Of a stretch of DNA of 41,818 bases, positions 16,683 through 25,701 are shown piece by piece (position 1 is the first letter of the stretch; every line of letters begins with the position of its first letter). The notes under the pieces are model-generated. The model was not told the DNA's origin, did not search any database, and saw nothing but the letters and a program-made list of their open reading frames with translations. This DNA comes from Gemmatimonadales bacterium UBA2975. GTDB taxonomy: Bacteria > Gemmatimonadota > Gemmatimonadetes > Longimicrobiales > Gaopeijiaceae. A program made the translations under genes and the position numbers. The stretch is taken from assembly GCA_002348265.1 (NCBI GenBank), contig DEAT01000046.1, positions 29,677 to 71,494 of the forward strand, written 5' to 3'.

Positions 16683-16699
16683 CTAGAATAAGATTCTAG
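16683..16699. promoter_or_regulatory. Candidate TetR operator, CTAGAAT-N3-ATTCTAG
   Basis: A perfect 7-bp inverted repeat with a three-base centre lies within three bases of the TTG of the TetR gene. TetR repressors typically bind 15-20 bp palindromes overlapping their own promoter, and the half-site on the minus strand reads TAGAAT, close to a -10 hexamer. The position in the short NSS/TetR spacer therefore suggests autoregulation. Function is inferred from position and symmetry only. Confidence 0.55.
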
Positions 16700-16761
16700 T
16701 TCCATCGGTCAGCCCAAACAACGGTAATAGGGCCCGAGAGCTTTATCTGGCACCGGTTCGG

Positions 16762-18180
16762 TTAGCTGAAGTCTACACCGAAGAAGAGGACAGCGACCAC
16801 GATAGCAGCAACCGCTGCCGGTGAGATGTAGCGGATAAAGAAGCGCCATGTGTCGTAATTGAACCATCCCGGGACCTTCTCATCGATCAGCTCGCTTTCG
16901 GTGGATTCTCGAGTCATGAACCAACCGGCAGCGACGGTGATCGCCAGGCCACCAGTTGGAAGCATCCAGTTGGATACGAAGTGATCAGCCATGCCGAACC
17001 AGCTCGTCTTGCCAGCGAAAAGAAGGTCCCCGATACGGCCCGGTGCCGAGAGGTTGCTCGCGAAATCTGCACCACCGAAGGAGAGGGCTGCCAGAATCGT
17101 GAATAGGAAGACTACGCTGCCGCATGCGAGCGTCGCTTTTCCGCGTTCGATTTCGTGCTCGTCGATGATGTAGGATGTAACGACCTCCAGTAGGGACATG
17201 GTCGATGTCAGGGCGGCGAGCGCGACGAGCACGTAGAATAGCGGTGCCAGAAACGAGCCTCCCGGCACTATGCCCTCCGCGAAGAACAGCTGAGGAAGCG
17301 AGATGAAGAGCATGCCCACGGTACCGGTGTCACCCACCTGGTCTTGCATGCCTGCCGTGAAAATGACCGTAAACATGATAACTGTCGCGACCAACGCTAT
17401 AACGGTATCGAGCAAAACGATCGCACCTGAGGCCTTCACGATCGACTGATTGCGCGCGATGTACGATCCGTAGGTGATCATTGCGCCCATGCCCAAAGAG
17501 AGCGTGAAGAAGGCATGCCCCAGAGCTTCGAGAACGCTACCTCCGTCCAGCTCGTTAAAGCTGGGCCGGAAGATGAACGTGAGCGCTTCTCGGGAGCCGT
17601 CCATCGCGAAGGAAACCGTGAAGAGCAGGGCCAGGATCAGAAAGAGCACGGGCAGAAATAGTCGAGCTATCTTCTCGATTCCCTTCTGGACGCCGAAGTA
17701 CACCACCGACACGGTTGCCACGCTAAAGCCCAGGGAGAGCGCTATCTGCAGCCCCCCATTCGCCGATTGTTCGCTGAAAACCTGCCCTAGCGATGTCCCC
17801 GTCGGGAAGCCCCCTACCATCCAACCCGCCGTCTTGGCGAAGAAGTAAAGTGACCAACCGGCGATGACGGTGTAGTAGCTGAGCAGGGTGAAGCCGCAGA
17901 GTACACCCCAAAGCCCCACCAAGCCCCAGGCGGGCCCGACGGCTTCTTTCAAGGCTCCAACCGCACTCTTCTGCGTTTTCCGGCCTATCAAAAGCTCCGC
18001 CATCATTATCGGAAGCCCGACAGCTGCGATGCATACGAGATACACTAGTACGAAGGCCCCCCCGTTGTTTTCCCAGGTGATGAATGGGAACTTCCAGAGG
18101 TTACCTAAGCCGATGGCGCTTCCGGTGGCGGCGAGTATGAATCCGGCACTAGAGGTCCAGTTTCCGCGCTGCTCAGTCAT
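16762..18180 (-). CDS. Sodium-dependent neurotransmitter-symporter (NSS/SNF) family transporter
   Basis: A LeuT-fold Na+-coupled transporter of 472 residues for amino acids or similar amines in the inner membrane. The signature of unwound helix 1, GSAIGLGNLWKFP, is at residues 20-32, followed by NNGGAFVLVYL of helix 2 and MAELLIGR. Eleven to twelve hydrophobic helices follow; GSYIARNQ and the SLPQLFF segment are family-typical. The start is the ATG at 18180 with GGAG five bases upstream; a much longer in-frame extension is not protein-like. The substrate is not predictable. The TetR gene lies downstream on the same strand. No MetS-like small subunit ORF was seen after it. Confidence 0.95.
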   Translation of the reverse strand: MTEQRGNWTSSAGFILAATGSAIGLGNLWKFPFITWENNGGAFVLVYLVCIAAVGLPIMMAELLIGRKTQKSAVGALKEAVGPAWGLVGLWGVLCGFTLLSYYTVIAGWSLYFFAKTAGWMVGGFPTGTSLGQVFSEQSANGGLQIALSLGFSVATVSVVYFGVQKGIEKIARLFLPVLFLILALLFTVSFAMDGSREALTFIFRPSFNELDGGSVLEALGHAFFTLSLGMGAMITYGSYIARNQSIVKASGAIVLLDTVIALVATVIMFTVIFTAGMQDQVGDTGTVGMLFISLPQLFFAEGIVPGGSFLAPLFYVLVALAALTSTMSLLEVVTSYIIDEHEIERGKATLACGSVVFLFTILAALSFGGADFASNLSAPGRIGDLLFAGKTSWFGMADHFVSNWMLPTGGLAITVAAGWFMTRESTESELIDEKVPGWFNYDTWRFFIRYISPAAVAAIVVAVLFFGVDFS

Positions 18181-18318
18181 GCGATCTCCGAGGGGGTGAC
18201 GGCGGTGTCCGCGAGGGGTTGGTACTCGCTGCGCGGAATTTGTGGCCCGAACATATCCAGCGCACTGAACCTCCGACAGCCACAGGTTTATCCAAAGCGC
18301 GGACAACACCTCTGATTT

Positions 18319-19380
18319 ATGAAAAAGAAAGCTATGAAAATCGGAAATGGGTACATGAGCCAACTCAAGTTGCAACCGCTCGCTGCTGCATTGATTTGGG
18401 TCACTACTGCCTGCGTTGGTCAGGGGTCGGATACGCCGGAAAGTGATTTTCGAGCCGCACTCCTCACCGCGGGCCCAGTCACTGATGTAGGTTGGTATGC
18501 TGGAGGGTATGCTGGCCTTATGATGATTGAAGACTCCATGGGCGCCTCTGTGAGTCACCAGCAAACGGCGACCCCTGCTGAATTTGATGAGGCGTTTATT
18601 GCCTACGCGTCTTCCGGCTACGGGATCATTTTCGCGCACGGTAACGAGTATCAGGATGCGGCAATCCGGGCGGGACAGGAATTCCCAGACGTAACGATCG
18701 TGGTGTCTGGCGGTGGGCGTGTTTCGCCTAATGTGGTGCCTTTAATTTTCCGATTGGAAGAAGGAAGCTATCTGGCTGGCGTGACCGCTGCGTATGTGAC
18801 GGAGTCGAAAGTCGTGGGGATGGTGGGGGGTGTTGAAATTCCGCCAGCGCGTGGCGCGTTTCTAGCCTTCGAGGCTGGTGTGCATGCTGTTGATCCCGAA
18901 ATTGAGGTGCTGCAAGTCTATACAGGGGACTGGGATGACTTAGCGGCGGCGAAAGAGGCTACGGTCGCACAGTTGAGCCAGGGCGCTGATGTAATCATCC
19001 ATAATTTAGATAATGCTTCCCTGGCTGTGTTCCAGGCTGTCAGGGAAGTAGTGGAGGAAGGTCGTGTTGCTTACGCCATTGGGATGAACAGTGATCAGAA
19101 TGAGTTAGCCCCTGAGGTTGTTCTAGGCAGTGTGGTCATTCGAATCGCGGATGCATTCCACACTACTGCTCAGATGTGGCAGGAGGGAAATGTTGGAGGT
19201 GCTCCGATCTATGCAAATACCGAACAGGGTGTGATTGAGTTCGTTATCAACCCGATGCTACGCGATCGCTTATCGGATGAGGAGCTTGAGCGTATCTCAA
19301 GCACCAAGGCTTTGATTAGAGCAGGGGAGATCGACGTACCACGGGTAGTCTTCGTGGAGGGCGAGCCCGAGGATCACTAG
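18319..19380 (+). CDS. BMP (PnrA-like) family ABC transporter substrate-binding lipoprotein
   Basis: It is the extracytoplasmic ligand receptor of the ABC transporter encoded next. A lipoprotein signal ends at TTAC. The BMP domain shows LLTAGPVTDVGWYAGGYAGL (the usual D-x-x-x-N start region in variant form), YGIIFAHGNEYQDAA, LEEGSYLAGVTAAYVT, KVVGMVGGVEIP, and GMNSDQNELAPEVVLGS near the C-terminus. Characterised PnrA/BmpA proteins bind purine nucleosides. Starts at 18319, 18334 and 18355 are possible; the last gives the most usual signal-peptide length and I regard the start as unresolved. The 140-bp gap to the divergent symporter gene should hold the operon promoter. Confidence 0.93.
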   Translation: MKKKAMKIGNGYMSQLKLQPLAAALIWVTTACVGQGSDTPESDFRAALLTAGPVTDVGWYAGGYAGLMMIEDSMGASVSHQQTATPAEFDEAFIAYASSGYGIIFAHGNEYQDAAIRAGQEFPDVTIVVSGGGRVSPNVVPLIFRLEEGSYLAGVTAAYVTESKVVGMVGGVEIPPARGAFLAFEAGVHAVDPEIEVLQVYTGDWDDLAAAKEATVAQLSQGADVIIHNLDNASLAVFQAVREVVEEGRVAYAIGMNSDQNELAPEVVLGSVVIRIADAFHTTAQMWQEGNVGGAPIYANTEQGVIEFVINPMLRDRLSDEELERISSTKALIRAGEIDVPRVVFVEGEPEDH

Positions 19381-19381
19381 G

Positions 19382-20905
19382 GTGAGCCAACCTTTTGTCC
19401 GTCTGCAAGGTATCAAGCGACGTTTCGGGTTAATCCAAGCACTGTCTGGCGCTGACCTGGATCTCTATTCTGGGGAGGTGCATGGGGTGCTCGGTGCGAA
19501 CGGTGCCGGCAAGTCCACACTCTTCAACGTGCTTGGGGGCCTGGTGTCACCGGACTCGGGCGGTATCGAAGTAGAGGGCTCCTCGGTAAAGTTGCGCAGC
19601 CCCCGGGATGCTTGGGCCCGCGGAATCGGTCTGGTGCATCAACATTTTACTCTAGTCCCTGCACTCACAGTGCGTGATAATCTAAGGCTGGGCGTGAGGG
19701 GCCACTCGCTTACCGCAGCCGTCGCGGCGGCTGAAGCGAAGATGGAGAGGACAGGGTTGCGGGTGCCACTGGAGGCAAACGTGTCCGAGCTAGGTGTCGG
19801 AGATCGTCAGCGTACCGAGATTCTCAAGGCTCTTCTGCGGGACCCTCAGGTTCTCATTCTGGACGAGCCGACGGCAGTGCTGACACCCGAAGAAGCAGAT
19901 GGACTCTTCTCAGTATTGAAAGATCTGGCCCGTGACGGTCGCGCAGTTGCGCTAGTTGCTCACAAGCTCGATGAGGTTCTCGCTGTCTCGGATAGGCTGA
20001 CAGTTATTAGAGCTGGTCGTAGTGTTATGACTGCACCGAGGTCCCAGGTCTCTGTTCGGGAATTAGTTGCAGAGATGATAGGAGACGGGATTGCCGATGA
20101 GGTGGCGATGGGAGGGCAGGCCGGTTCATCGAGTGACTCGGTGGCTGTGGGCACTGTCCAGGTGCCCGGTGGCGCGAGTGCGGCGTCACCATCAACCGAG
20201 CGCGGTAGGATGGTGGTTGCGAGTTTGGTTGGTGTGTATGCCGATCGCCTGAAAGATGTAAAGCTGGAGGTAAGGGCTGGGGAAATACGAGGCATAGCAG
20301 GCGTAGAAGGAAATGGTCAGCATGATTTGGCACTTATTCTCTCAGGACGTAAGTCTCCGAGCCTGGGTCTAGCTAACATCCCTAAAGAGGTCGCTTTCAT
20401 TCCCCAGGATCGGCATGCCGAGGGTCTCGTAGCCGATTTTGACCTCACCGAAAATGTGGCACTAGCGCTTTCCCGGATGGCGGAATTTGGGTCTAGAGTA
20501 ATGATGCCCTGGGGCGTGTTGCGTGGCGAGGCTGAGAGGATTCGGGCACAGTTCGAGGTGGTGGCACCGTCTGTAGAGACACGAGCCCAGCTTCTCTCCG
20601 GTGGCAATCAGCAGAGGGTGATCATTGGGCGGGAGCTCGCTCTGAAAGCGCCTATGCTGGTCGCCGAAAATCCGACTCGCGGCCTCGATGTGGCGGCTAC
20701 TTCATACGTGCATGGGGAACTCCTTAAGTTGGCCTCTGAAGGAGTTGCGATTGTCCTGATCTCGACTGATCTCAATGAGGTGCTCAGGCTTGCAGACAGG
20801 GTTTCGGTCATGACGAAGGGTCGGATGGTTGAAGTGTCGGAATCTCAAAAAACCAGGGAAGGAGTGGGAGCCTTGATGCTGGGCGGTGGAGAAGCCTCGA
20901 ATTGA
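19382..20905 (+). CDS. ABC transporter ATPase with two nucleotide-binding domains (nucleoside/sugar type)
   Basis: A 507-residue double ATPase. The first domain has Walker A GANGAGKST (38-46), a VHQHF Q-loop, signature LGVGDRQR and Walker B VLILDEPTAVLTP. The second has a degenerate Walker A, GVEGNGQHDLALIL, lacking the GKS/T residues, but an intact signature LSGGNQQR and ENPTRGLDVA. This asymmetric pattern is normal for the RbsA/NupA/YufO group. A poorly conserved Gly/Ser/Ala linker of about 30 residues joins them. The start is GTG at 19382, one base after the receptor stop. The stop overlaps the next start (ATTGA), so stoichiometric translation with the permease is likely. Confidence 0.95.
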   Translation: MSQPFVRLQGIKRRFGLIQALSGADLDLYSGEVHGVLGANGAGKSTLFNVLGGLVSPDSGGIEVEGSSVKLRSPRDAWARGIGLVHQHFTLVPALTVRDNLRLGVRGHSLTAAVAAAEAKMERTGLRVPLEANVSELGVGDRQRTEILKALLRDPQVLILDEPTAVLTPEEADGLFSVLKDLARDGRAVALVAHKLDEVLAVSDRLTVIRAGRSVMTAPRSQVSVRELVAEMIGDGIADEVAMGGQAGSSSDSVAVGTVQVPGGASAASPSTERGRMVVASLVGVYADRLKDVKLEVRAGEIRGIAGVEGNGQHDLALILSGRKSPSLGLANIPKEVAFIPQDRHAEGLVADFDLTENVALALSRMAEFGSRVMMPWGVLRGEAERIRAQFEVVAPSVETRAQLLSGGNQQRVIIGRELALKAPMLVAENPTRGLDVAATSYVHGELLKLASEGVAIVLISTDLNEVLRLADRVSVMTKGRMVEVSESQKTREGVGALMLGGGEASN

Positions 20906-21969
20906 ATAGCTCTATACCCCCGAAGAGAGCCAGGGAAACCGCACTTCTTGGCTTAGGGGCCGTGACGATGACGCTGGGGGTCGCAGCTGTGTTACTCATG
21001 CTGGGAGGGTACGACCCAGTGCAGGCGGCAGCTGCTATGCTCAGGGGCTCAGTAGGCAGTTGGAATACCTTTGTTTCAATCACGCTAGTGAGGGCCGTGC
21101 CGCTGCTTTTTGCGGGCCTTGCGGTGGCCCTTGCATTTCGAGCGGGTGTATGGAACATCGGAGCCGAGGGCCAGCTTTACGTTGGTGCTGTCGCAGGAGT
21201 GTGGGTGGCACTGACGTTCACGGATTTACCCGGTCCGTTCCTTGTAACTTCGGCGCTCACCGCCTCTGTTGTTGCGGGTGGGGCCTGGGCTCTTGTGCCG
21301 GCTCTGATGAAGCTCCGGCTTGGGATCGGGGAAGTGATCACGACGATCCTAATGAATTTTGTTGGCATATATTTGGCTGCATGGATGGTGCACGGGCCAC
21401 TGCAGGAGAGGCGTGGAGTTTTCCCTCAGACGGATCGGATAGTCGACGCAGCCCGCTTGCCGGAGCTCATTTCTGGGACGCGCCTTCACCTTGGCTTTGC
21501 TCTCGCATTAGTGCTTGCTGGCATGCTCGCCTTCGTTCTTCAGCGGACTCGATTCGGCTTCCACCTTAGGGCGGTTGGTGCGTCTCCCGCTGCTGCCGTT
21601 GTGGCCGGCCGTATCGATACGAATCGCGTGATTCTTTTAACATTCTTGGCTTCCGGAGCGATCGCGGGGCTGGCTGGTGGTGTCGAGGTCACCGGTCTGA
21701 CGTACGCGCTTTATGAAGACCTGTCGGATGGATGGGGATACACCGCGATCGCGGTCGCATTGCTGGGGGGGCTTAGACCCGGAGGGGTGATAGTGACGGC
21801 GATCTTCTTCGGTGCACTTCAGGCTGGTGCTGGGGCAATGCAGCGGGATGCGGGTATTCCGGCCGCTTGGGTGGATGTTGTCGAGGCACTCGTGATTCTT
21901 GCGGTGCTGGGACTCGACCGGATAAGAGCAGCAAGAGTTGGGCATCATGCCGGTGAGGAGGCACTGTGA
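20902..21969 (+). CDS. ABC transporter permease (nucleoside-type, first of two)
   Basis: A hydrophobic 355-residue permease of the branched-chain amino acid/ribose/nucleoside type (BPD_transp_2). It begins with a TTG at 20902 inside the ATPase stop. Seen are a first helix (ALLGLGAVTMTLGVAAVLLM), ALAFRAGVWNIGAEGQLYVGAV, the family's WNIGxEGQ signature, and the EAA-like loop LRAVGASPAAAVVAGRI, which contacts the ATPase. WNIGAEGQ is shared with YufP/NupB-type nucleoside permeases and supports a nucleoside-like substrate. It overlaps the second permease by four bases (GTGA). Confidence 0.94.
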   Translation: MNSSIPPKRARETALLGLGAVTMTLGVAAVLLMLGGYDPVQAAAAMLRGSVGSWNTFVSITLVRAVPLLFAGLAVALAFRAGVWNIGAEGQLYVGAVAGVWVALTFTDLPGPFLVTSALTASVVAGGAWALVPALMKLRLGIGEVITTILMNFVGIYLAAWMVHGPLQERRGVFPQTDRIVDAARLPELISGTRLHLGFALALVLAGMLAFVLQRTRFGFHLRAVGASPAAAVVAGRIDTNRVILLTFLASGAIAGLAGGVEVTGLTYALYEDLSDGWGYTAIAVALLGGLRPGGVIVTAIFFGALQAGAGAMQRDAGIPAAWVDVVEALVILAVLGLDRIRAARVGHHAGEEAL

Positions 21970-22892
21970 GTCAGGTCGAGTTGGCGCTCTTCCTCGAGTC
22001 AGCCGTCAGGCTGGGGATTCCGCTTGCTCTTGCGGCGATGGGTGAAACGATCACAGAGCGAAGCGGGGTGATCAACATTGGAATCGAGGGCTCAATCATT
22101 GCAGGGGCACTGGGCGGCTCGCTAGGTGCCATTGCGTTCGGAGGTGCAGGGCTCGGGGTAGCTTTTGGCGCTCTGACTGGCTTGCTGGTCGCTTTCGTCT
22201 TTGCTGTGTTCGCGATTGGTCTTGGTGCCGACCAGATAATCACCGGTACCGCTGTTACGATAGGTGGGTTGGGCATGACCGGGGCCTTGTATCAGGTCGT
22301 GTTTGGCGTAAACGGTATGGAGCTTTCGGTCCCAATGCTAGCTCCGGCGGCCATCCCTTGGCTGTCTGATATTCCAGTTATAGGGAGTGCTCTCTTTGCA
22401 CAGGCGCCTACTGCGTACTTTGCGTATGTGATGGCTCCACTAGCCTGGTACGTTTTGTTCAAAACCGCATGGGGCCTCGAACTCCGGGCAACTGGTGAGG
22501 CTCCCGTGGCGGCAGAGGCCGCGGGTGTCCGAGTCCGTGCCGTGCGTTTTTCCGCGACGCTCTTCGGTGGGGCAATGGCTGGTATCGCAGGCGCTCATCT
22601 TGCGCTGGCCCATGCCGGGGCTTTTGCGGAAAACATGAGCGCGGGCAAGGGTTTTATCGCGATCGCAGTCGTCGCGTTGGGGCGGTGGAACCCAATCATC
22701 GTACTCTTTGCCGCGCTGTTTTTCGGAGGGGCCTCGGCATTGCAGTTTTTGCTACAGGCTCTTGGGTTTGACCTTGCGTATCAGATTTTTCTTGCATTCC
22801 CGTACATACTCACCCTCGCAGCGTTGGCTGGCTGGGTAGGGAAATCCCAAGCTCCTGCAGCGCTAGCTTTACCCTGGGAGCCGAATCGGTGA
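21966..22892 (+). CDS. ABC transporter permease (nucleoside-type, second of two)
   Basis: The partner permease, 308 residues with eight to nine hydrophobic segments. The signature here is ERSGVINIGIEGSIIAGAL, matching the NIGxEG motif of the second subunit (YufQ/NupC-like), with LRATGEAPVAAEAAGVRVRAV as the ATPase-coupling loop. The start is GTG at 21966 overlapping the previous TGA. Its own stop shares one base with the ATG of a 39-residue ORF that fills the space before the deacetylase gene. Together with the two genes before and the lipoprotein it makes a complete importer. Confidence 0.94.
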   Translation: MSQVELALFLESAVRLGIPLALAAMGETITERSGVINIGIEGSIIAGALGGSLGAIAFGGAGLGVAFGALTGLLVAFVFAVFAIGLGADQIITGTAVTIGGLGMTGALYQVVFGVNGMELSVPMLAPAAIPWLSDIPVIGSALFAQAPTAYFAYVMAPLAWYVLFKTAWGLELRATGEAPVAAEAAGVRVRAVRFSATLFGGAMAGIAGAHLALAHAGAFAENMSAGKGFIAIAVVALGRWNPIIVLFAALFFGGASALQFLLQALGFDLAYQIFLAFPYILTLAALAGWVGKSQAPAALALPWEPNR

Positions 22893-23011
22893 TGGTCTTG
22901 GAGGTAAGGCTAGGTCAGTTGGATCATGCGCTTGGATTTCGCGTGTCCGAAAAATCCGAGCTTACTTTTCTAGCGATGGATGGTGAGGCAGAACTTTGTT
23001 GGAGTGCTTGA
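22892..23011 (+). CDS. 39-residue ORF that precisely fills the permease-deacetylase gap
   Basis: The ATG at 22892 shares its A with the permease TGA, and the ORF's own TGA at 23009-23011 shares its A with the ATG of the PIG-L gene, so the reading runs permease-ORF-deacetylase with two TGATG junctions. The peptide (starts MVLEVRLGQLDHALGF, ends DGEAELCWSA) is soluble, acidic and unrecognised; it has no membrane segment or signal. There is no separate ribosome binding site apart from the coupling. Two exact junctions make a translated coupling cistron more likely than chance, but a non-functional spacer is possible. Confidence 0.5.
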   Translation: MVLEVRLGQLDHALGFRVSEKSELTFLAMDGEAELCWSA

Positions 23012-25701
23012 TGGTGTTATCCAAGACCTGCTCGGCTCGTACTTTTGTGCTCTCGGTGTTGTTGGGCTGTGCGGCTTTTGGTGCCCCAGACTTGAGGGCT
23101 CAGCGCCTTGAGGGCACGGGCACAGTCGCTTCCGGTCTCTTGCTGCGTCAGATGGACGGGGTAAAGCGGGTATTGATGATTGCAGCTCACCCGGACGATG
23201 AGGACACGGGGTTGCTGACTGTGCTCGCACGAGGTCGCGGCGCGGAGACCGCGTATTTAGCGTTGACCAGGGGTGATGGGGGTCAGAATCTGATTGGCCC
23301 AGAGCTCTGGGAAGGCTTGGGTATCGTTCGGACGGGTGAACTCCTGGCTGCACGAGAACTCGATGGAGGTCGCCAGTTCTTTACCACCGCCTTCGACTAT
23401 GGATACTCGAAGAGTGCCCAGGAAGCACTCTCGATTTGGCCTCAAGAAGAATTGCTCGCCGAAGTGGTTTGGGTTGTTAGATCATTCAGGCCACATGTAA
23501 TCGTGTCGGTGTTCAGCGGAACTCCTGCCGACGGGCATGGTCAGCACCAGGCCGCGGGTATTATGGCTCGTGAAGCCTTCAGTGCTGCCGGTGACCCTTC
23601 ACGTTTCTCCGAGCAGCTTGAGCGCGGTGTCGATGCATGGGAGCCACTCAAACTCTACCAGACTTCGCGGCGCCGTTTCTTCTCTCAAGAAGCTATAAGC
23701 GATGGCTCCCTAGATGTTCCGACTGGCGTGCACGACCCGCTTCTAGGCCGCTCGCTACTTCAGCTTTCGAGGGAAAGCAGGAGTCAGCACAGGTCCCAAG
23801 ACATGGGCGCGCCACAGACGCAGGGCCCTCAGATGACCGGGGTGATCCTGCTCGAGAGCCGGGTGGGAGACGATGCGCAGGAGATTTTTGAGGGCGTGGA
23901 CACGACGTTAATCGGAATCACAGTCGACCTGTCAGATGAAAATGCTAGAGTGGCACAAGGCTATCTCGAGGCGTACAGAACTCATGTACTGGCGGCTACA
24001 GATGCTTTCGGTCTAGACCCGATGCCAATGGCGAGACACCTGCTTGAGGCGAGGACGCAACTTAGGATGGCTCGCGAGTTTGTTGGTGACGCCGCGAGTA
24101 AGGAGTTTTCGAGTGCCTTGGCTACTCGCCTCGAAGTGACAAATCGAGCGATTTATGCAGCCGCCGGCGTTTCGTTCGATGTTCGTTCTGTCGACGACTT
24201 GTTAGTGCCGGGACAAACTGTGGTGGTGCAGGCACAGCTGTGGAATGGGGGTGGTTTTACTCTCATGGGACCAGAAACGGAGCTCATTTTACCGGTGGGG
24301 TGGACATCGAGTCTGGTTGAGGTGAGCGGCGTGTCGGTGGAAGGCACAATTGCCCCGGGTGACTTGGCCGTCTTCACGTACCAGGTTGGGGTTCCAGGCA
24401 ATGCAGACGTTTCACGCCAGTATTACTTACGTGAACCTCGTAACGGAGCACGGTACGTTTGGCCTGACGAGCCTGAGTTATGGGGTCTTCCCCGGAATCC
24501 TGAGTTGGTTAAGGGAAAGGCAACTTTCAGCCTTGCTTTGACCGCAGATAGCTCCGTGTCGCTGTTACCGGATTATGGTCATAATGAGATCGGTTCGGAC
24601 TGGCGGTATGTCGGGGTAGACCCGGCATTCGGTGAATTTGAGAAGCCAGTTCTGGTTGTTCCTGCTGTATCTGTTTCCGTCACACCCTCGGGTCTGACTT
24701 GGCCCCAGATCGATGAGGGATCGCAAGAGATATCAGTTGTAATTCGATCTGAGGCTGGGGAGGGAAGCCGGGGTTCAGTGAAGATATGGGCCCCTGAGGG
24801 ATGGGCTGTCTCACCGATATCGCAAGATTTTGATCTTGAGGAGGCGGGTTCAGAGAGCTCGATGAGCTTCCAGGTTAGGCCTGATGGGCCCGTCGTGCCG
24901 GGACGACACATCTTCGAGGTGAACGCGCAAACTGACAGCGGTGAAGTCTATGGCGAAGGATATGCATTGATAGACTATGAGCATATCAAGAGGACTGCAT
25001 TGTATGCAGAGGCGTCAGCGACTGTCTCCGTGGTGCCCGTCGAGGTGCGGTCCGGGGTTCGAGTGGGCTATATCATGGGTTCAGGGGACGGTGGCCCAGA
25101 AGCGATAAGACAAATGGGTGCGCCAGTTGAGATGCTCGACGGAACTAGAGTTCGTGATGGTGACTTTGATGGGTTAAGTACTATTGTGCTGGGTGTGCGT
25201 GCCTACGAGACGCGGGCTGACTTGCAGTCGGCGTCGGCTCAAATACTCGACTTCGCGCGTTCTGGGGGCACCGTCATAGTGCAGTATAACCGGGGAACGT
25301 TGGGCAGCCTCGCACCATGGGAGCTGACAGTTGGGCGAGGCTCTCCTAGGGTCTCCGATGAGACCGCGCCAGTGCGAATCATCGAGCCTGACGCTCCGGT
25401 CTTTACCTCGCCGAACCGCATTGGAGATGCAGATTTTCACGGGTGGGTTCAGGAACGAGGGCTCTACTTCGCGTCTGATTGGGATGATCGTTATACCCCG
25501 CTGTTAGTGCTGAACGATCCGGGTGAAGAACCTCGCCTTGGATCGATTTTAGCGACCCAGGTTGGCGATGGAGTTTTTGTTTACACTGGACTCTCATTCT
25601 TTCGCCAGTGGGCGGCTCAGGTTCCTGGGGCATATAGACTTTTTGCGAACTTGATATCCCTTGACCCGAAGGAATGGGGGCGGTTCTTGGCTCGACAGTG
25701 A
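23011..25701 (+). CDS. Large exported PIG-L (LmbE-like) family N-deacetylase
   Basis: A zinc-dependent deacetylase of 896 residues. A signal peptide covers about residues 1-31. The PIG-L domain follows with MIAAHPDDEDTG (AHPDDE at 59-64, zinc ligands), LTRGDGGQN, and HGQHQAAG, which provides the third zinc ligand. After about residue 300 come beta-rich domains, including an immunoglobulin-like segment with EVTNRAIYAAAGVSF and a C-terminal ThuA-like or glutamine-amidotransferase-like part (RVGYIMGSGDGGPEAIRQMG). PIG-L enzymes remove acetyl groups from N-acetylglucosamine-type substrates, including bacillithiol precursors (cytoplasmic versions), but exported long versions have unknown substrates. 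The ATG follows GGAG. Its stop overlaps the next gene. Confidence 0.92.
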   Translation: MVLSKTCSARTFVLSVLLGCAAFGAPDLRAQRLEGTGTVASGLLLRQMDGVKRVLMIAAHPDDEDTGLLTVLARGRGAETAYLALTRGDGGQNLIGPELWEGLGIVRTGELLAARELDGGRQFFTTAFDYGYSKSAQEALSIWPQEELLAEVVWVVRSFRPHVIVSVFSGTPADGHGQHQAAGIMAREAFSAAGDPSRFSEQLERGVDAWEPLKLYQTSRRRFFSQEAISDGSLDVPTGVHDPLLGRSLLQLSRESRSQHRSQDMGAPQTQGPQMTGVILLESRVGDDAQEIFEGVDTTLIGITVDLSDENARVAQGYLEAYRTHVLAATDAFGLDPMPMARHLLEARTQLRMAREFVGDAASKEFSSALATRLEVTNRAIYAAAGVSFDVRSVDDLLVPGQTVVVQAQLWNGGGFTLMGPETELILPVGWTSSLVEVSGVSVEGTIAPGDLAVFTYQVGVPGNADVSRQYYLREPRNGARYVWPDEPELWGLPRNPELVKGKATFSLALTADSSVSLLPDYGHNEIGSDWRYVGVDPAFGEFEKPVLVVPAVSVSVTPSGLTWPQIDEGSQEISVVIRSEAGEGSRGSVKIWAPEGWAVSPISQDFDLEEAGSESSMSFQVRPDGPVVPGRHIFEVNAQTDSGEVYGEGYALIDYEHIKRTALYAEASATVSVVPVEVRSGVRVGYIMGSGDGGPEAIRQMGAPVEMLDGTRVRDGDFDGLSTIVLGVRAYETRADLQSASAQILDFARSGGTVIVQYNRGTLGSLAPWELTVGRGSPRVSDETAPVRIIEPDAPVFTSPNRIGDADFHGWVQERGLYFASDWDDRYTPLLVLNDPGEEPRLGSILATQVGDGVFVYTGLSFFRQWAAQVPGAYRLFANLISLDPKEWGRFLARQ

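Noticed and set aside
16762..18639. 625-residue version of the NSS transporter
   Set aside because: The first 153 residues are not transporter-like; the ATG at 18180 with GGAG gives the normal family N-terminus.
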